Shown: positions 42,913 to 54,009, numbered from the stretch's first letter. The stretch: DNA of 64,000 nucleotides from Hysterangium stoloniferum (GCA_015178975.1 WHVD01000022.1:620001-684000), one strand, 5' to 3'. The notes: generated by a model from the letters alone, not told the origin. Translations and numbers: made by a program.

Positions 42913-43162
42913 AAAGCCATATATAATAGGTTCTATTAATTGACTCTGAATCGTGTAGGATGTAATATGGAGAATTGTTTCTCATGGTTGGTGGTTAACA
43001 ATATAATGGTCTCATAATAGATACACTATTTAAAGATGAAGTTTTGTAGCAATATAATCTTTATTAGTAAACATCTGATATTATTGCAATCACAAATATC
43101 CTCCTTGGATTGGACTCTGGATTTGTCTACTCTTCCAGTTTTCTCACCCTTCTGCTCCTCCT

Positions 43163-44122
43163 TGTGAGAGGTACAGTGAAATACACTCGAGAATATAGTC
43201 TGGATGAGCTCATACTATATTTCCATTATTATTTCTATTTTCTCTCTATTTTATTATATGCATATATTTAGTTCGATTGTCACAACCATCACATGTCACG
43301 TATTGTCACAAACATTCAAAGGTAACTTTCGACAACTCTTCGACCTATCGAATTCAACTCGACAAAACCGAACATTATTCGACACCATCAAATCTCTTTC
43401 GACATGTCTCATTTCGACGTCATATATGATTTCATAATTAGTTCATAACATAGTCATAACGATACGACGAAAAGCATAAAAGGGCTATGAAAGAAGCGAG
43501 GGAAGTCAGTCGAAATATCTGTATATTAGTGATATTAGTAATCTACTTTGTCGTAACTTCTTCGACAAATACTTCTGTGAGTTCTCGTGACTGGTAATAG
43601 CCTCTTACTTCATTGACAGGGCGAATATATACTTCGTCGAATGAGGCTTTCGAGTTCGATTAGTAGAATATTATTCGACATTATCGAAGAATAATCGATT
43701 CGTGACATCGATGACCTATGCATTCAGTATATTGACTCTTGTGGGCATATATACACTGGACTTATGTATTCTAGTGCTGGTAGTTAGAACTTAGACACTT
43801 TTTATCCCGTAACCATGACTTACCCAGACACCCATTTAGTGTCCTGTAAGTTGTGATTGGGGTATCGTCTTGACCATCACAGATGGCTTTAGCTACCAGT
43901 GCAATTAGAGTTTCGAACTATACTAGTTGAAACTCAAACCATTATCTCTATCTGCGTGGACTATATCCATGCTACTCTGTTCATTTGACTCTCTCGTTAT
44001 TCTCTTCAACACTCAAGCAGTCATTCAGAATCGTACTTCACAGTCAATACATTGTCATGTCGTACCTAAACGGTTGATATTCTTCATATATAGAATGGTT
44101 AGAACTTCCACCACTCTTCACA
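43163..44122 (+). mobile_element. Solo LTR (TGTGAGAGG...CTTCACA family) split by another solo LTR
   Basis: It begins TGTGAGAGGTAC and ends CTCTTCACA, with target duplication ctcct at 43158-43162 and 44123-44127. Without the inserted LTR it is 525 bp. Reversed relatives are 52763-53397 and 62716-63347, which carry about 110 bp more internally. Shared words include 'gacttacccagacaccc' and 'gttgtgattgg'. Confidence 0.85.
43278..43707 (+). mobile_element. Solo LTR (TGTCACAACC...GTGACA), 430 bp, CG-rich
   Basis: It begins TGTCACAACC and ends TTCGTGACA, with target duplication tcgat at 43273-43277 and 43708-43712. It is full of TTCGAC words that older copies (27708, 41983, 42593) show as TTGAC or TTCAAC, so this is the youngest-looking member. 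It sits inside the LTR at 43163-44122. Confidence 0.9.
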
Positions 44123-44127
44123 CTCCT

Positions 44128-44678
44128 ATTGTTTCTGCTTCCAGATACTTAGGGCAATATTGAAGGTGAATTCCATTTTTTATATTTATTTTGCACTTCT
44201 CTAACGATCAAACAATTTATATCAGTGCATTTCTTATATTTTTCTTGGCTTCCCAATTTTGCTACACACTATTTGCATTTCACATTGCTTCCCTCCCTCA
44301 ACTCAGCTTATCTATCCATTATGGCCCCTTTTCAAACACCTGAATGACATCACCAACAGGAGTGAGATTATTGTTTAAACCCTTTCCTCTGGATTATTTT
44401 CTAAACATGCTATTTGTTTTTTGTTTTTGTTTTTGTGAAACATTTGGTATAAGTCTGAAGGATATAGTATAGCTGATCTCCTTGTTTGGGTGAGGCTGAA
44501 CATCTACATATATACTTTAAACCACTCAGATGTGATATTGATTATTGAAATTCTGCAAACAGTGTCAAAAATGAGCAGATAAGTTAAAAGTTTTGCTTAC
44601 AATAGGTTTTATTTGATAGCCAGAGCTTTGTATATCTACTGTGCCTTCAGTTTGTCTGCCAAGTCTGCCAAATAATCA
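44128..44678. other. AT-rich DNA, nothing recognised
   Basis: Between a solo LTR and the young chromovirus. It contains T-rich runs (about 44405-44435) and no long frame or terminal repeat that I can identify. The chromovirus inserted at its right end. Confidence 0.4.
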
Positions 44679-44683
44679 CCAGA

Positions 44684-45003
44684 TGTAATCCTGGTCGTCT
44701 TACCACAAGCACACATCATCAATCAGTCCACATGGACTCACACAACCCTCCTTTCCCATCCATCAGACCGCCTCTTAATTCAACCGGACCGCCCTCTGTT
44801 TCCTAACCTACAGCACAGCCCCAATTACCCTGGGTTCATCACGCCGGTATCAGATGCCCGTCAAGGGTATATAACTCTTTATCAAGGATAATTATGAATG
44901 GATATCGACATTTTTGTATCTTACACTAGTTGCGAATACTCAACAGAGAAAACCTAGTCCTGTCCGCTACCGACTGAGTGAGGCTGATACCAACAGCCTT
45001 ACA
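44684..45003 (+). repeat. 5' LTR of the young chromovirus
   Basis: 320 bp, TGTAATCC to CCTTACA. A TATA-like 'gggtatataactc' near 44866-44878 would place the transcription start shortly after it. No clear tRNA-type primer site (TGG) follows directly; a T-run and 'gacactgactaagg' come next. Confidence 0.92.
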
Positions 45004-45042
45004 CTTTTTTTTTGACACTGACTAAGGAACAAGCTGTCCACC

Positions 45043-47061
45043 ATGTCTCGTTTACCATCCACACCAAAGTCACTGCTCACTCGCTCAGAAACGAGAAGAA
45101 GACATCAACTCGGATTACCTCCCCTCCTCACAAACCCACTTGCCGACACTGCAACCACAGCACACCCCACCTCACCAACTGAATTGGCCCCTTCTGAAAC
45201 CGAGATGGATACTGACACCGAATACACCACACTTCAAACACACCCCACAATCCTCAAGGTCTCATCACTAACATGGACCAGGAAGGAGAGGATGCCGCAA
45301 TATGAATCAAGCCAACCTATAGCGGAAGTCAAGGTCGGCAAACTCAAGGAATGCCCAATGCTCACCGCTGGACGCTACACCCCAATTGTCCATCAAAGCT
45401 GGTCCACAGCTTGTCGCCGATACATGAAGTTCGGGGAGAAGAAACCCAATGAGATTGTGAGCTATGTCGCGGATGCGATGATGGAGCCGCGACTCATGGC
45501 CTGGTACCAAGGGGATCAGACACGAATTGACACCCTCACCTTAGAACAATATCTGGAGGAGCTTGCGAAGATTACCCTCGAAAGAAACTGGGCTCACCTC
45601 ATTAGAGAGAAGATCCTCACCACCGCACAAGACAACCGGCGGTTCATCGACTGGAAAATTGAGATGGAAAACCTCAATGCGATTCTTACCACATCCGCAA
45701 AATCCTTCGCCTTGTCCAATGCTGCCTTGAAGACCCAACTAGAAGCGAATCTCGACCAAGCCCTCAAACGAAACCTCCTTGTCGAACCAATCCTCACCAC
45801 CGAACTTGCAGCATGGACCAGCGAAGTGAAGGAGCGCGATGAGCGTGTTCGGGAACAACGCGAATTGATGCAGGAGCAAATCATCGCCAACAATGCCACT
45901 CGAGCAGTGCGCCGCAATGAAAGGAAGGACTTAGCCTCTCGTTCATCGGACCCGACACCCAGCTCCACTTCCTCAAACAAGCCCAGCATCAAACTTCTGA
46001 GGTTGACTGAGGAAGAGAGGAGACTACTAAATGAGCACCAAGGATGCACACGCTGCCGTGTTTTCTATGTGGGTCATCGGTCTGACACATGCCCCATGAA
46101 GACGAACAACTCATGGCCAGATGCCGCCACTTACAAACCCCTAACCCAAACAATGGCACGTGCGGCTGCACCACGCATTACAGCAGGCCTAGCCATGGCT
46201 AACATCCAAGAATGCATAGATGAAGATACAGACACGTATGTCACCTCCTTGTCCAAACCACCCCCCATTCCCTTATCAGCCCCACATCTCTATGCACCCA
46301 TAGAGATAACGGGACCTCTCATATCCGAATTCCCACTATCCTTGAAGGCACTTATTGACGTCGGATGTCCTGCTACAGTGATTAGTGACACCTTAGTGAC
46401 ACAGCTGGGACTTCGACGATTCCCACTACCTAAGGCAGAAGACAACTTATCTTCACTCTCAAATGTGCCGTTGAGTTGCAGGGAGTTCGTTAAAATTAAA
46501 GTGACATCAGGAAATGGTGCATGGCAGTCAGGAGTATTTAAAGCAAAAATAAATGATGGATTACCCATACTGCTCATCCTGGGCATGTCCTTTCTCTCCT
46601 CACATCACATTGTGATCGACACTATTGAGCGAACGGCATGTGACAAGCGGGTCAATTATGACATCGTCAGCCCCAAGAACCCCAGACAGAGGAAACAATG
46701 GACAACTCTGAGAACACCTACCAAAACAACACCGGCCTCACAGCACAAGGAGACTTCAGAACCACCACTCGCAGGATACCTGCTACCAGTCCCCATTATG
46801 GCTGCAGTACGCGAAACCATTGAGAAACTTGCCCTCCAGGAAATATTAGCAAGGAAGGATGCTGAGGGGAAGGCTAGTTTCTCTGACCGATTTCCCTTGA
46901 GATTACTGGATATGTCTGAATTGCCAACCCACATACACCACCGCATACGTCTGAAGGACCCCTCTAAGATAACGACTGGACGAGGGTACTCTACAGCGAA
47001 GAAATTCCACGATTCCTGGAAAATACTCCTTGAGGAACATCTAGCAGCAGGACGAATATGA
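45043..47061 (+). CDS. Gag-protease frame of the young chromovirus
   Basis: 672 residues starting MSRLPSTPKS in a good context (ccaccATG). The N-terminus is Ser/Thr/Pro-rich. A Gag core with helical, charged segments spans about residues 90-290, a zinc-knuckle-like C-x2-C-x6-H-x4-C lies near 336-352, a retropepsin-like region near 415-510, and the run-in to reverse transcriptase is at the end. Product role: capsid-like particle and polyprotein processing. The pol frame follows closely in the same frame. Confidence 0.85.
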   Translation: MSRLPSTPKSLLTRSETRRRHQLGLPPLLTNPLADTATTAHPTSPTELAPSETEMDTDTEYTTLQTHPTILKVSSLTWTRKERMPQYESSQPIAEVKVGKLKECPMLTAGRYTPIVHQSWSTACRRYMKFGEKKPNEIVSYVADAMMEPRLMAWYQGDQTRIDTLTLEQYLEELAKITLERNWAHLIREKILTTAQDNRRFIDWKIEMENLNAILTTSAKSFALSNAALKTQLEANLDQALKRNLLVEPILTTELAAWTSEVKERDERVREQRELMQEQIIANNATRAVRRNERKDLASRSSDPTPSSTSSNKPSIKLLRLTEEERRLLNEHQGCTRCRVFYVGHRSDTCPMKTNNSWPDAATYKPLTQTMARAAAPRITAGLAMANIQECIDEDTDTYVTSLSKPPPIPLSAPHLYAPIEITGPLISEFPLSLKALIDVGCPATVISDTLVTQLGLRRFPLPKAEDNLSSLSNVPLSCREFVKIKVTSGNGAWQSGVFKAKINDGLPILLILGMSFLSSHHIVIDTIERTACDKRVNYDIVSPKNPRQRKQWTTLRTPTKTTPASQHKETSEPPLAGYLLPVPIMAAVRETIEKLALQEILARKDAEGKASFSDRFPLRLLDMSELPTHIHHRIRLKDPSKITTGRGYSTAKKFHDSWKILLEEHLAAGRI

Positions 47062-47097
47062 CCATCATCCTCTGCATATGCATCCCCAGCATTTTGT

Positions 47098-49836
47098 GTG
47101 CCCAAGTACTGCAATGGGATACCTGCCCTTGACATTCCACCACGATGGGTTAATGACTACCGGGAGCTCAACAAGAATACCATCCGGGACAATTATCCAC
47201 TGCCTCGGGTTGATGACATTCTGGCTGACTGTGGACGGGGTATGATCTTTGGTAAATTAGACATGACAAACTCCTTTTTTCAGACCAGAGTGCACCCTGA
47301 AGACATCCACCTGACAGCCGTACGCACCCCTTGGGGATTATACGAGTGGACCGTCATGCCAATGGGAGGGTGCAATGCACCATCCACACACCAACGGCGT
47401 ATGACAGATGCGCTACGTCACTTACTCGGCAAAATTTGTCATGTATACCTGGACGACATCATTATATGGTCAAAGACACTGGAGGAACATGAAAACAATG
47501 TGAGAGAAGTACTACAGGCACTGCGTGTGGCCAAGTTATATTGCAACCCGGACAAATCTGTCCTTTTTGCTACAGAACTCTCCTTCCTGGGACACCACAT
47601 CTCCCCAGAGGGTATCCGTCCCGATGCCCAGAAAACAGAACGCATCACCAACTGGCCCCAGCCGACCACAGCCACGAATGTCCGGGGCTTCCTGGGACTC
47701 ACCCGTTATATTTCAGCATTCCTCCCCACCTTGGCCGAACACACAAGTGTCCTCACCCCCCTAACCACGAAAGAATGTGACCGTCAATTCCCAATGTGGA
47801 CTCCGGAACACCAGCAGGCCTTCGATGCCATTAAGCGTTTGGTCACTGGTACAGACTGCCTCACAGTCATCGACTATGATGACCCTACAGGCAAGATATT
47901 CTTAACCACTGATGCCAGTGATCGATGCACCGGTGCTGTGCTTAGCTTCGGCAAGGATTGGGCCACCACCCGACTGGTTGCTTACCACTCATGCCAGTTG
48001 AACCAGGCTGAACGCAACTATCCAGTCCATGAGAAGGAACTGTTAGCAATCATCAAGGCTATCAAGAAGTGGCGTACCAGTCTCTTAGGGTGCTATTTTG
48101 AAGTTTACACGGACCACCGCACACTGGAATACTTCCAGTCACAGAAGGAGATGTCCCGCCGACAGATGCGCTGGTCCATGTACCTTGCGGATTTCAATTT
48201 CAATATTGTATATATCCGAGGGGAGGATAACACAGTTGCCGATGCCCTATCTCGCATGCCTGACTGTGACACCAATGCTATGCATGCCGCCTGTGCATTA
48301 GCACACACCCGATCCCCAAGGAAGAACATTGTGGGTGGGATGCTTACCATCACTACTGACCCTGCCCTCCTGGACACAATCCGGCAGGGATACCTCCATG
48401 ACGATTTCTGTAAACAACTCGACAGTGATGTCACCGCAGGCAGCATTGAAGGGGCAAGGAAGGAGGCGGGTCTCCTTTATGTTGGACGCCGACTCGTCAT
48501 TCCTCGTGACATCAAAATCCGCGAAATGTTGTACCATCTTGCACATGACACTCTGGGTCATTTCGGATTTGACAAGAGCTACGAATCCCTTCGGCACTCC
48601 TACTACTGGCCCAACATGAGGCGAGATTTAGAAACCGCGTACATACCCTCATGCACCGAATGTCAGAGGAATAAAGACCGCACCAGCCGGCCTAGTGGTC
48701 CCCTACACCCTCTCCCTGTCCCCGATGGCCGCTTTGATACTGTTGCCATTGACTTCATTGGCCCTCTCCCTGAAGAACAGGGGAAAGATATGGTCATGAC
48801 TATGACGGACACCCTGGGTGCGGACATTCGCCTGGCACCCATCCACTCTTCCTATTCAGCAGCACAAATCGCAGTCGTGCTCTTCGATGAATGGTACTGC
48901 GAAAATGGGTTAATGCTTAACCTGGTGTCAGATCGTGACCCACTCTTCACATCAGAACTCTGGAAGGCACTACACAAACTCTCCGGTGTTAAATTGAAGA
49001 TGTCCACTGCCTACCACCCACAAAGTGACGGCTCCAGTGAGCGGACCAACCGGACCCTCAACCAGCTGATTCGATATCACGTAGATATCAACCAGAAGGG
49101 ATGGGTGGCACAACTCCCCCGAGTACGTTTTGCTATAATGAACACTATCAACACCTCCACAGGGTTCTCCCCATTCCAGCTAAAAACAGGACGCTCCCCA
49201 CGACTTATCCCTCCACTCACACCCTTACCCCTGGGCATCACCCCTGCCGAGGTGTCAGCACACGAGATCCTGCACCGCCTGGAGTTAGATGTCCAGGAAG
49301 CACAGGACAACCTCACTGCTGCCAAAATTCGTCAAGCCTATCATGCTAATGAACACCGTGGTGCTGAAATTCAATACCAGGTCGGCGATCTAGTCATGCT
49401 ATCTACTTCACACCGCCACCGGAACTACAAACGAAAAGGGAAGAAACGGGTCGCAAAATTTATGCCCCGTTTTGACGGCCCATACGAGATAACACATGCC
49501 TTCCCCAACAAATCAGTCTATACCTTGCGACTCCCCAACAATCCCACCCCATACCCGGGTTTCCACTCCAGCCTTCTCAAACCATTCATCCCTAATGACA
49601 CCTCCCTTTTCGCCGATCGTGACCTCATCCGCCCGGGCATTGTAGTCACAGAAGATGGCACTGAAGAGACACTCATCGATAGGATTGTTGATGCACGCCG
49701 GCGTGGCCGCGGGATCCAATATTTGGTACGCTGGGTGGGTTTTGGAAAAGACCATGACAAATGGATGCCCCGCAAGGCTCTTGAGGACACAGAAGCGCTG
49801 GACATTTGGGAAAACGAGAATGGACTTGACGTTTGA
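47098..49836 (+). CDS. Pol frame of the young chromovirus (RT, RNase H, integrase, chromodomain)
   Basis: About 912 residues. Reverse transcriptase spans about 1-190, with YLDD near residue 117. RNase H lies near 265-390 (TTDASD, 'HEKELLAI', 'YTDHRTLEYF'). The integrase HHCC finger is near 480-525 (H..GH...C..C), the integrase core near 545-700 with 'DFIG', 'SDRDPLF' and 'HPQSDGSSER', and a chromodomain in the last 55 residues ('YLVRWVGFGKDHDKWMP'). The chromodomain may steer insertion towards particular chromatin. Read by eye, all enzyme signatures are visible. Confidence 0.88.
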   Translation: MPKYCNGIPALDIPPRWVNDYRELNKNTIRDNYPLPRVDDILADCGRGMIFGKLDMTNSFFQTRVHPEDIHLTAVRTPWGLYEWTVMPMGGCNAPSTHQRRMTDALRHLLGKICHVYLDDIIIWSKTLEEHENNVREVLQALRVAKLYCNPDKSVLFATELSFLGHHISPEGIRPDAQKTERITNWPQPTTATNVRGFLGLTRYISAFLPTLAEHTSVLTPLTTKECDRQFPMWTPEHQQAFDAIKRLVTGTDCLTVIDYDDPTGKIFLTTDASDRCTGAVLSFGKDWATTRLVAYHSCQLNQAERNYPVHEKELLAIIKAIKKWRTSLLGCYFEVYTDHRTLEYFQSQKEMSRRQMRWSMYLADFNFNIVYIRGEDNTVADALSRMPDCDTNAMHAACALAHTRSPRKNIVGGMLTITTDPALLDTIRQGYLHDDFCKQLDSDVTAGSIEGARKEAGLLYVGRRLVIPRDIKIREMLYHLAHDTLGHFGFDKSYESLRHSYYWPNMRRDLETAYIPSCTECQRNKDRTSRPSGPLHPLPVPDGRFDTVAIDFIGPLPEEQGKDMVMTMTDTLGADIRLAPIHSSYSAAQIAVVLFDEWYCENGLMLNLVSDRDPLFTSELWKALHKLSGVKLKMSTAYHPQSDGSSERTNRTLNQLIRYHVDINQKGWVAQLPRVRFAIMNTINTSTGFSPFQLKTGRSPRLIPPLTPLPLGITPAEVSAHEILHRLELDVQEAQDNLTAAKIRQAYHANEHRGAEIQYQVGDLVMLSTSHRHRNYKRKGKKRVAKFMPRFDGPYEITHAFPNKSVYTLRLPNNPTPYPGFHSSLLKPFIPNDTSLFADRDLIRPGIVVTEDGTEETLIDRIVDARRRGRGIQYLVRWVGFGKDHDKWMPRKALEDTEALDIWENENGLDV

Positions 49837-49851
49837 CTACATTAAGTTCTT

Positions 49852-49865
49852 AGAGGGGGGAGGGG
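49852..49865 (+). other. Polypurine tract of the young chromovirus
   Basis: The purine run agaggggggagggg lies directly before the 3' LTR, the usual place for plus-strand priming. Confidence 0.8.
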
Positions 49866-50185
49866 TGTAATCCTGGTCGTCTTACCACAAGCACACATCA
49901 TCAATCAGTCCACATGGACTCACACAACCCTCCTTTCCCATCCATCAGACCGCCTCTTAATTCAACCAGACCGCCCTCTGTTTCCTAACCTACAGCACAG
50001 CCCCAATTACCCTGGGTTCATCACGCCGGTATCAGATGCCCGTCAAGGGTATATAACTCTTTATCAAGGATAATTATGAATGGATATCGACATTTTTGTA
50101 TCTTACACTAGTTGCGAATACTCAACAGAGAAAACCTAGTCCTGTCCGCTACCGACTGAGTGAGGCTGATACCAACAGCCTTACA
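49866..50185 (+). repeat. 3' LTR of the young chromovirus
   Basis: 320 bp, matching the 5' LTR except for one base by eye (CCAGAC here, CCGGAC in the 5' copy). The target duplication ccaga follows. The 250 bp after it, up to 50440, show no feature I recognise. Confidence 0.92.
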
Positions 50186-50440
50186 CCAGATCTTTTTCAC
50201 AATGGACCTGGTTTGCATTCACATTGTTTCTCTCACACTGGGGATGATAGCTGATAGACAGGACTAATAGACTGGAGTTCCATTGCACCCTCAGTTTTAT
50301 CTGCTGAATGATTGCCAGACCCACCCTGTAAAGGACCTGGTGCATGTAGTTGGTGGCCAGGCAAAGGATCCATAGATACAGTGGAGATGGTGTTTGAAGT
50401 AATTTACAAGCCTGGGGATCACAGTAAGAGCACTCCCTGC

Positions 50441-50684
50441 TGTTGGAGCATAGCCACTCAGTGTAGGTATGTATTAAACTGGTGATATTGCTAGGCTTCT
50501 AGATGAGGATCCTACTCCTCAACTAGACTAACTATATACTAAGTACATGGTCTATGCACTGGTCTGTGCATTGCATGTTTGTGCATACTACAGAACTAGT
50601 GAACACTAAATTAAATATACATTATCACATGTTATAAACTGGTCAGATCTATACAGTCATAAGATGAGATATGAGATTTGTTAT
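50441..50684 (+). mobile_element. Partial small LTR related to 13580-13904
   Basis: It begins TGTTGGAGCATAG and shares 'ctaggcttc.ag.tgagg' and 'ctactcctcaact.g..ctaactatatact' with 13580-13904. The last part of the LTR is missing; the next LTR begins at about 50685. Confidence 0.7.
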
Positions 50685-52501
50685 GTATTTCTAAGCTTTT
50701 TCCGATTTTTAACCAATCTTCCCTAACAAATGGTGAAAACAAATATTTAAATGTAATTATATTGCGACAATAAAATTGTACAATATTTGCTTGATTTATC
50801 CTGAATTTTTACAATTTATTTTGTATTTTTATCTTGTAAATTGAGCAAGTTATTGAAATTCTACCTTTTATTCTTTTTTGATTAATATGTTGGTGACTCA
50901 GCGCTTATTCACAACGCGCGAATGATCATGTGATATTCACATGACATTTCAAACTCCGACCCCAACAAAATGCGAATCACACATTATCAAGGCAAAATAT
51001 ATATATTATATATTATTATAATAAAATATTATTATATTTATAATTAACTAAAAATAAATATAATAATTATATAATAGTATAAAGCTGGCCACCTGGTGTT
51101 TATTATACGGCGCGTGGGAAACTCATCACAACAAGTGACAGTTGTCACAAGGGCACGTGATGGTCACAGGGGCGTGTCACAGTCAGAAAGGTGCACGATG
51201 GTCACAAAGGCGCATGACGGTCAGAAAGGTGCACGATGGTCACAAAGGCATGCAATGGTTACACAGGCGCGCGACAGTCACAAGACGCAAAGGGTGTCAT
51301 GCATGCGCACAGGCGCAAGAGCATTATGTCATCATATATACTACTACAGCAAAAACCAGAAATTCCCTGGAATATTCCAGTGGCTTCCAATGGAATAGTA
51401 GATAGTAGGTACTAATAATAGATAGAATATTGTAGAATATTCTATAAGATTCCAAAAAGTTCTATTATGCCAAGAATATTCTATAGTGTCTTAGAAGTAG
51501 TTAGAACCTTCCACAATGCTCTAGAAAATTCTAGAAAATTCTAAATGACATCATTCCTTCCAGAATGACATCATTCAATCTTCTAGAATCTTCTAAATGT
51601 CTCAGACCAAAATGTATATAAGGAGCTCAGCTCCAGCCTTGAATCAATATCAATCTTACTACATTTTATCAGCCACATCAGTGTGCCACTGCAGCAAGCA
51701 GTTATTCCACCCCTAGTTGGGCTGTTGGATAAATATATACAAACACTTAGTCACCTCTAGTTGAGCTGCTGACCTAAGTTATCTCAGGATTCCTTTGTCA
51801 CCTCTTGTTGAGCTTCTGGTATTAATCCTTTATACTATAGTCACCTCTTAATTGAGTACTGATTATTAGTTTTCTTTACATTGTTATTTGTAGTCTAAAA
51901 CCTCAGTCACCTCTTGTTGAGTAATTTGACTGATTATTACATTACAAATAATTCCTGTTCCCTTGCTCATTTATTGTGAATCAGTAAAGCATATTCACAT
52001 AAATAAATACTGAGAATATCCTTGCAAGATCCTAAGACTACATTAAGATCCTGATAAGTTAATATCACAGTAGACCTTGTAGGTTAGTGTAAATAAAGCA
52101 TATATTAGCCAAATAGTGTTTTATTCTATATTTAATCTTTTGACCTGTTTATAAATATTTTTACTGTTTGATAAATAGTATAAAATATATATAAACTAGC
52201 TAGTATTGAAGTTAAATCTAGCTTCAGAATCAGTAAATTGTTATTCTTATTTTAATAGTTGTTGTTACAGAAAAAGAACAAGCTTGCACAAGCAGCTCTC
52301 AAAACCTTCTTTGCGAAGTAGGGTGCATATATTCAAGTAAACTCTTGACTTCAGGGGTTCTAAGTCTATTTAGGCTGCCACTGATTAATATCAAATACTT
52401 AAATTATTTTACCTTGCAGTGAATTGAGTATTTGCATATTTTGATAGAGCATTGGACTCCTTTTTTGGAAAAAAGTATTAAAGTAAGGCTAATACATTAC
52501 A
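50685..52501 (-). mobile_element. Long LTR (about 1.8 kb) at the 3' end of the minus-strand chromovirus
   Basis: The right edge (minus-strand start) is TGTAATG at 52501, directly beyond a purine run that follows the chromodomain frame. The left edge, TGTTATG at 50685, is inferred from its inverted match. Inside are a 19-bp repeat array (51144-51295), a series of imperfect 'tcacctct.gttgag' words about 60-70 bp apart (about 51750-51930), and a strong TATA-like 'aatgtatataaggagctc' on the plus strand near 51615. The segment 52320-52475 recurs reversed at 63844-64000. Confidence 0.6.
51144..51295. repeat. Degenerate 19-bp tandem repeat, about 8 copies, within the long LTR
   Basis: The unit resembles gtcacaaaggcgcatgacg. 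Copies alternate gtcacaa and gtcagaa starts, followed by g.gc.cgatg endings. It is more GC- and CG-rich than the surrounding LTR. It could be a cluster of protein-binding sites in the LTR; this is inference. Confidence 0.75.
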
Positions 52502-52762
52502 CATCACCTCCCCGTCTAGGTGTGGCACCTCGATACACAAGTGTTATCCAACCTCAACTTGGGGTCCCTGAAAATGGCAAAGTCTTTCTCCTGAATGGGT
52601 CTGGATGCACCTGAGTGCAGTTGATGAAACTCTGCCACCAGCTCCAGTGCATGGACATCCTTAGCATCTACCCACTCATTTTCCTCATAGCCATAACCTC
52701 TCCATTTGATAAGATATTGGAACTTCTTGTAGTGCATCCTGCTATCTAGGACTTCCTCCACC

Positions 52763-53397
52763 TGTGAAGAGTGGTGGAAGTTCTAACCCTTCTATATACG
52801 AAGAATATTGACCGTTTAGGTACAACACAAAGATGTATTGACTATCTAAGTCTAATACAGATCGAACACGTATTGACTGTTTAGTTCAACATGGTCAAGT
52901 GAAATAGCTATCTAAAGTAGAATAGAGAGCTAAGATGAATAAAGAGAATCGATGGTGAAGTACGATTCTGAGTGACTGCTCGAGTGTAGAAGAGAATAAC
53001 GAGAGAGTCAAATAACAGAGTAGCGCAGATTACATCCGTGTGGATTGAGATAAAGATGAAGTTTCGACTAGTATAGTTTGAAACTCAGATTACATAGATA
53101 GTTAAAGCCCGTCTGTGACGGTTGAGATGATGCCCCAATCACAACTTACAGAACACTAACTGGTGTCTGGGTAAGTCATGGTTGCGGGGTAAAAAGTGTC
53201 TGAGTTCTAACTATGGGCGCTAAAATACATAAGTTTGGCATGTATGCACCCACAAGAGTCAATGTACCACATACATAGGTCATTGAACTAATTATAAGTG
53301 TATAATAAAATAGAGAGAAAGTAGAAATAATAATGGAAATATAGTATGAGCTTATCCAGACTATATTTCCTGAGTATATTTTGCCATACCTCTCACA
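52763..53397 (-). mobile_element. Solo LTR, 635 bp, in the chromodomain linker
   Basis: On the plus strand it starts TGTGAAGAG and ends CCTCTCACA, with target duplication ccacc at 52758-52762 and 53398-53402. It is the reverse-orientation relative of 43163-44122 and a close relative of 62716-63347. Confidence 0.88.
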
Positions 53398-53587
53398 CCA
53401 CCTCATATTCCTCTTGGTCACCTACAAGATCTGTGGGGGGGGGGGGGGGTAGGGCTTAGGACAGCCTGGAAACGGGTCTACTGGGGCAAGCATGAGTTTA
53501 ATAACAGGGAAGACTGGGTGTAAATGCTTGAGCTTTTGAGGTAAACGCAGTCGATATGCATGTGTGGCCACTGCCCTCTCTACCATG

Positions 53588-54009
53588 TTTCACAACCATC
53601 ACAAGTCACAATACTGTCACAAATATTCAAAGGTAACTTTCGACAACTCTTCGACTCGACAAATCTGAACATTATTCGACAACATTGAATCTCTTTTGAC
53701 ATGTCTCATTTCGACGTCATGTATGATTTCATTATTAGTTCATAACATAGTCATAACGATATGAAGAAAAGGGCTACAAAAGGAACTACAAAAGGAACAA
53801 GGGAAGCCAGTCGAAATATCTGTAAATTAGTGATACTAGTAATTCTAACTTGTTGTAACTTCTTCGACAAATACTTCCATGAGTTCTCGCGACTAGTAAT
53901 AGTCTCTTACTTCATCGACAAGACGAATATATACTTCGTCAAACAAGGCTTTCGAGTTTGATCAGTAGAATATAATTCAACTTTATTGAAGAATAATCGA
54001 TTCATGACA
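53588..54009 (+). mobile_element. Solo LTR, 422 bp, in the pol linker
   Basis: It starts TTTCACAACC (family start TGTCACAACC) and ends ATTCATGACA, with target duplication ccatg at 53583-53587 and 54010-54014. It closely matches the solo LTR at 43278-43707, with somewhat fewer CGs. Confidence 0.88.

Larger units (their letters stand above)
44684..50185 (+). mobile_element. Young Ty3/gypsy chromovirus, 5502 bp, nearly whole
   Basis: Two 320-bp LTRs (TGTAATCC...CCTTACA) enclose a gag-protease frame and a pol frame ending in a chromodomain. The target duplication ccaga is at 44679-44683 and 50186-50190. The LTRs differ at one base (a CG/CA change) by eye, so the insertion is recent. It looks whole or almost whole, with at most one interruption. 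Unlike most other copies here it keeps abundant CG dinucleotides. The family is the chromodomain-bearing branch of Ty3/gypsy common in fungi. Confidence 0.93.

Noticed and set aside
45307-46049. Minus-strand frames opposite the young chromovirus gag
   Set aside because: They overlap a long sense frame with recognised Gag features and show no motif; unlike the antisense gene at 8936-9860 they have no conserved partner.
50906-50970. TGTTGG...CCAACA stretch that looked like a tiny inverted-end element
   Set aside because: The body is too short, no target duplication is present and no second copy was found; likely coincidence inside the long LTR.
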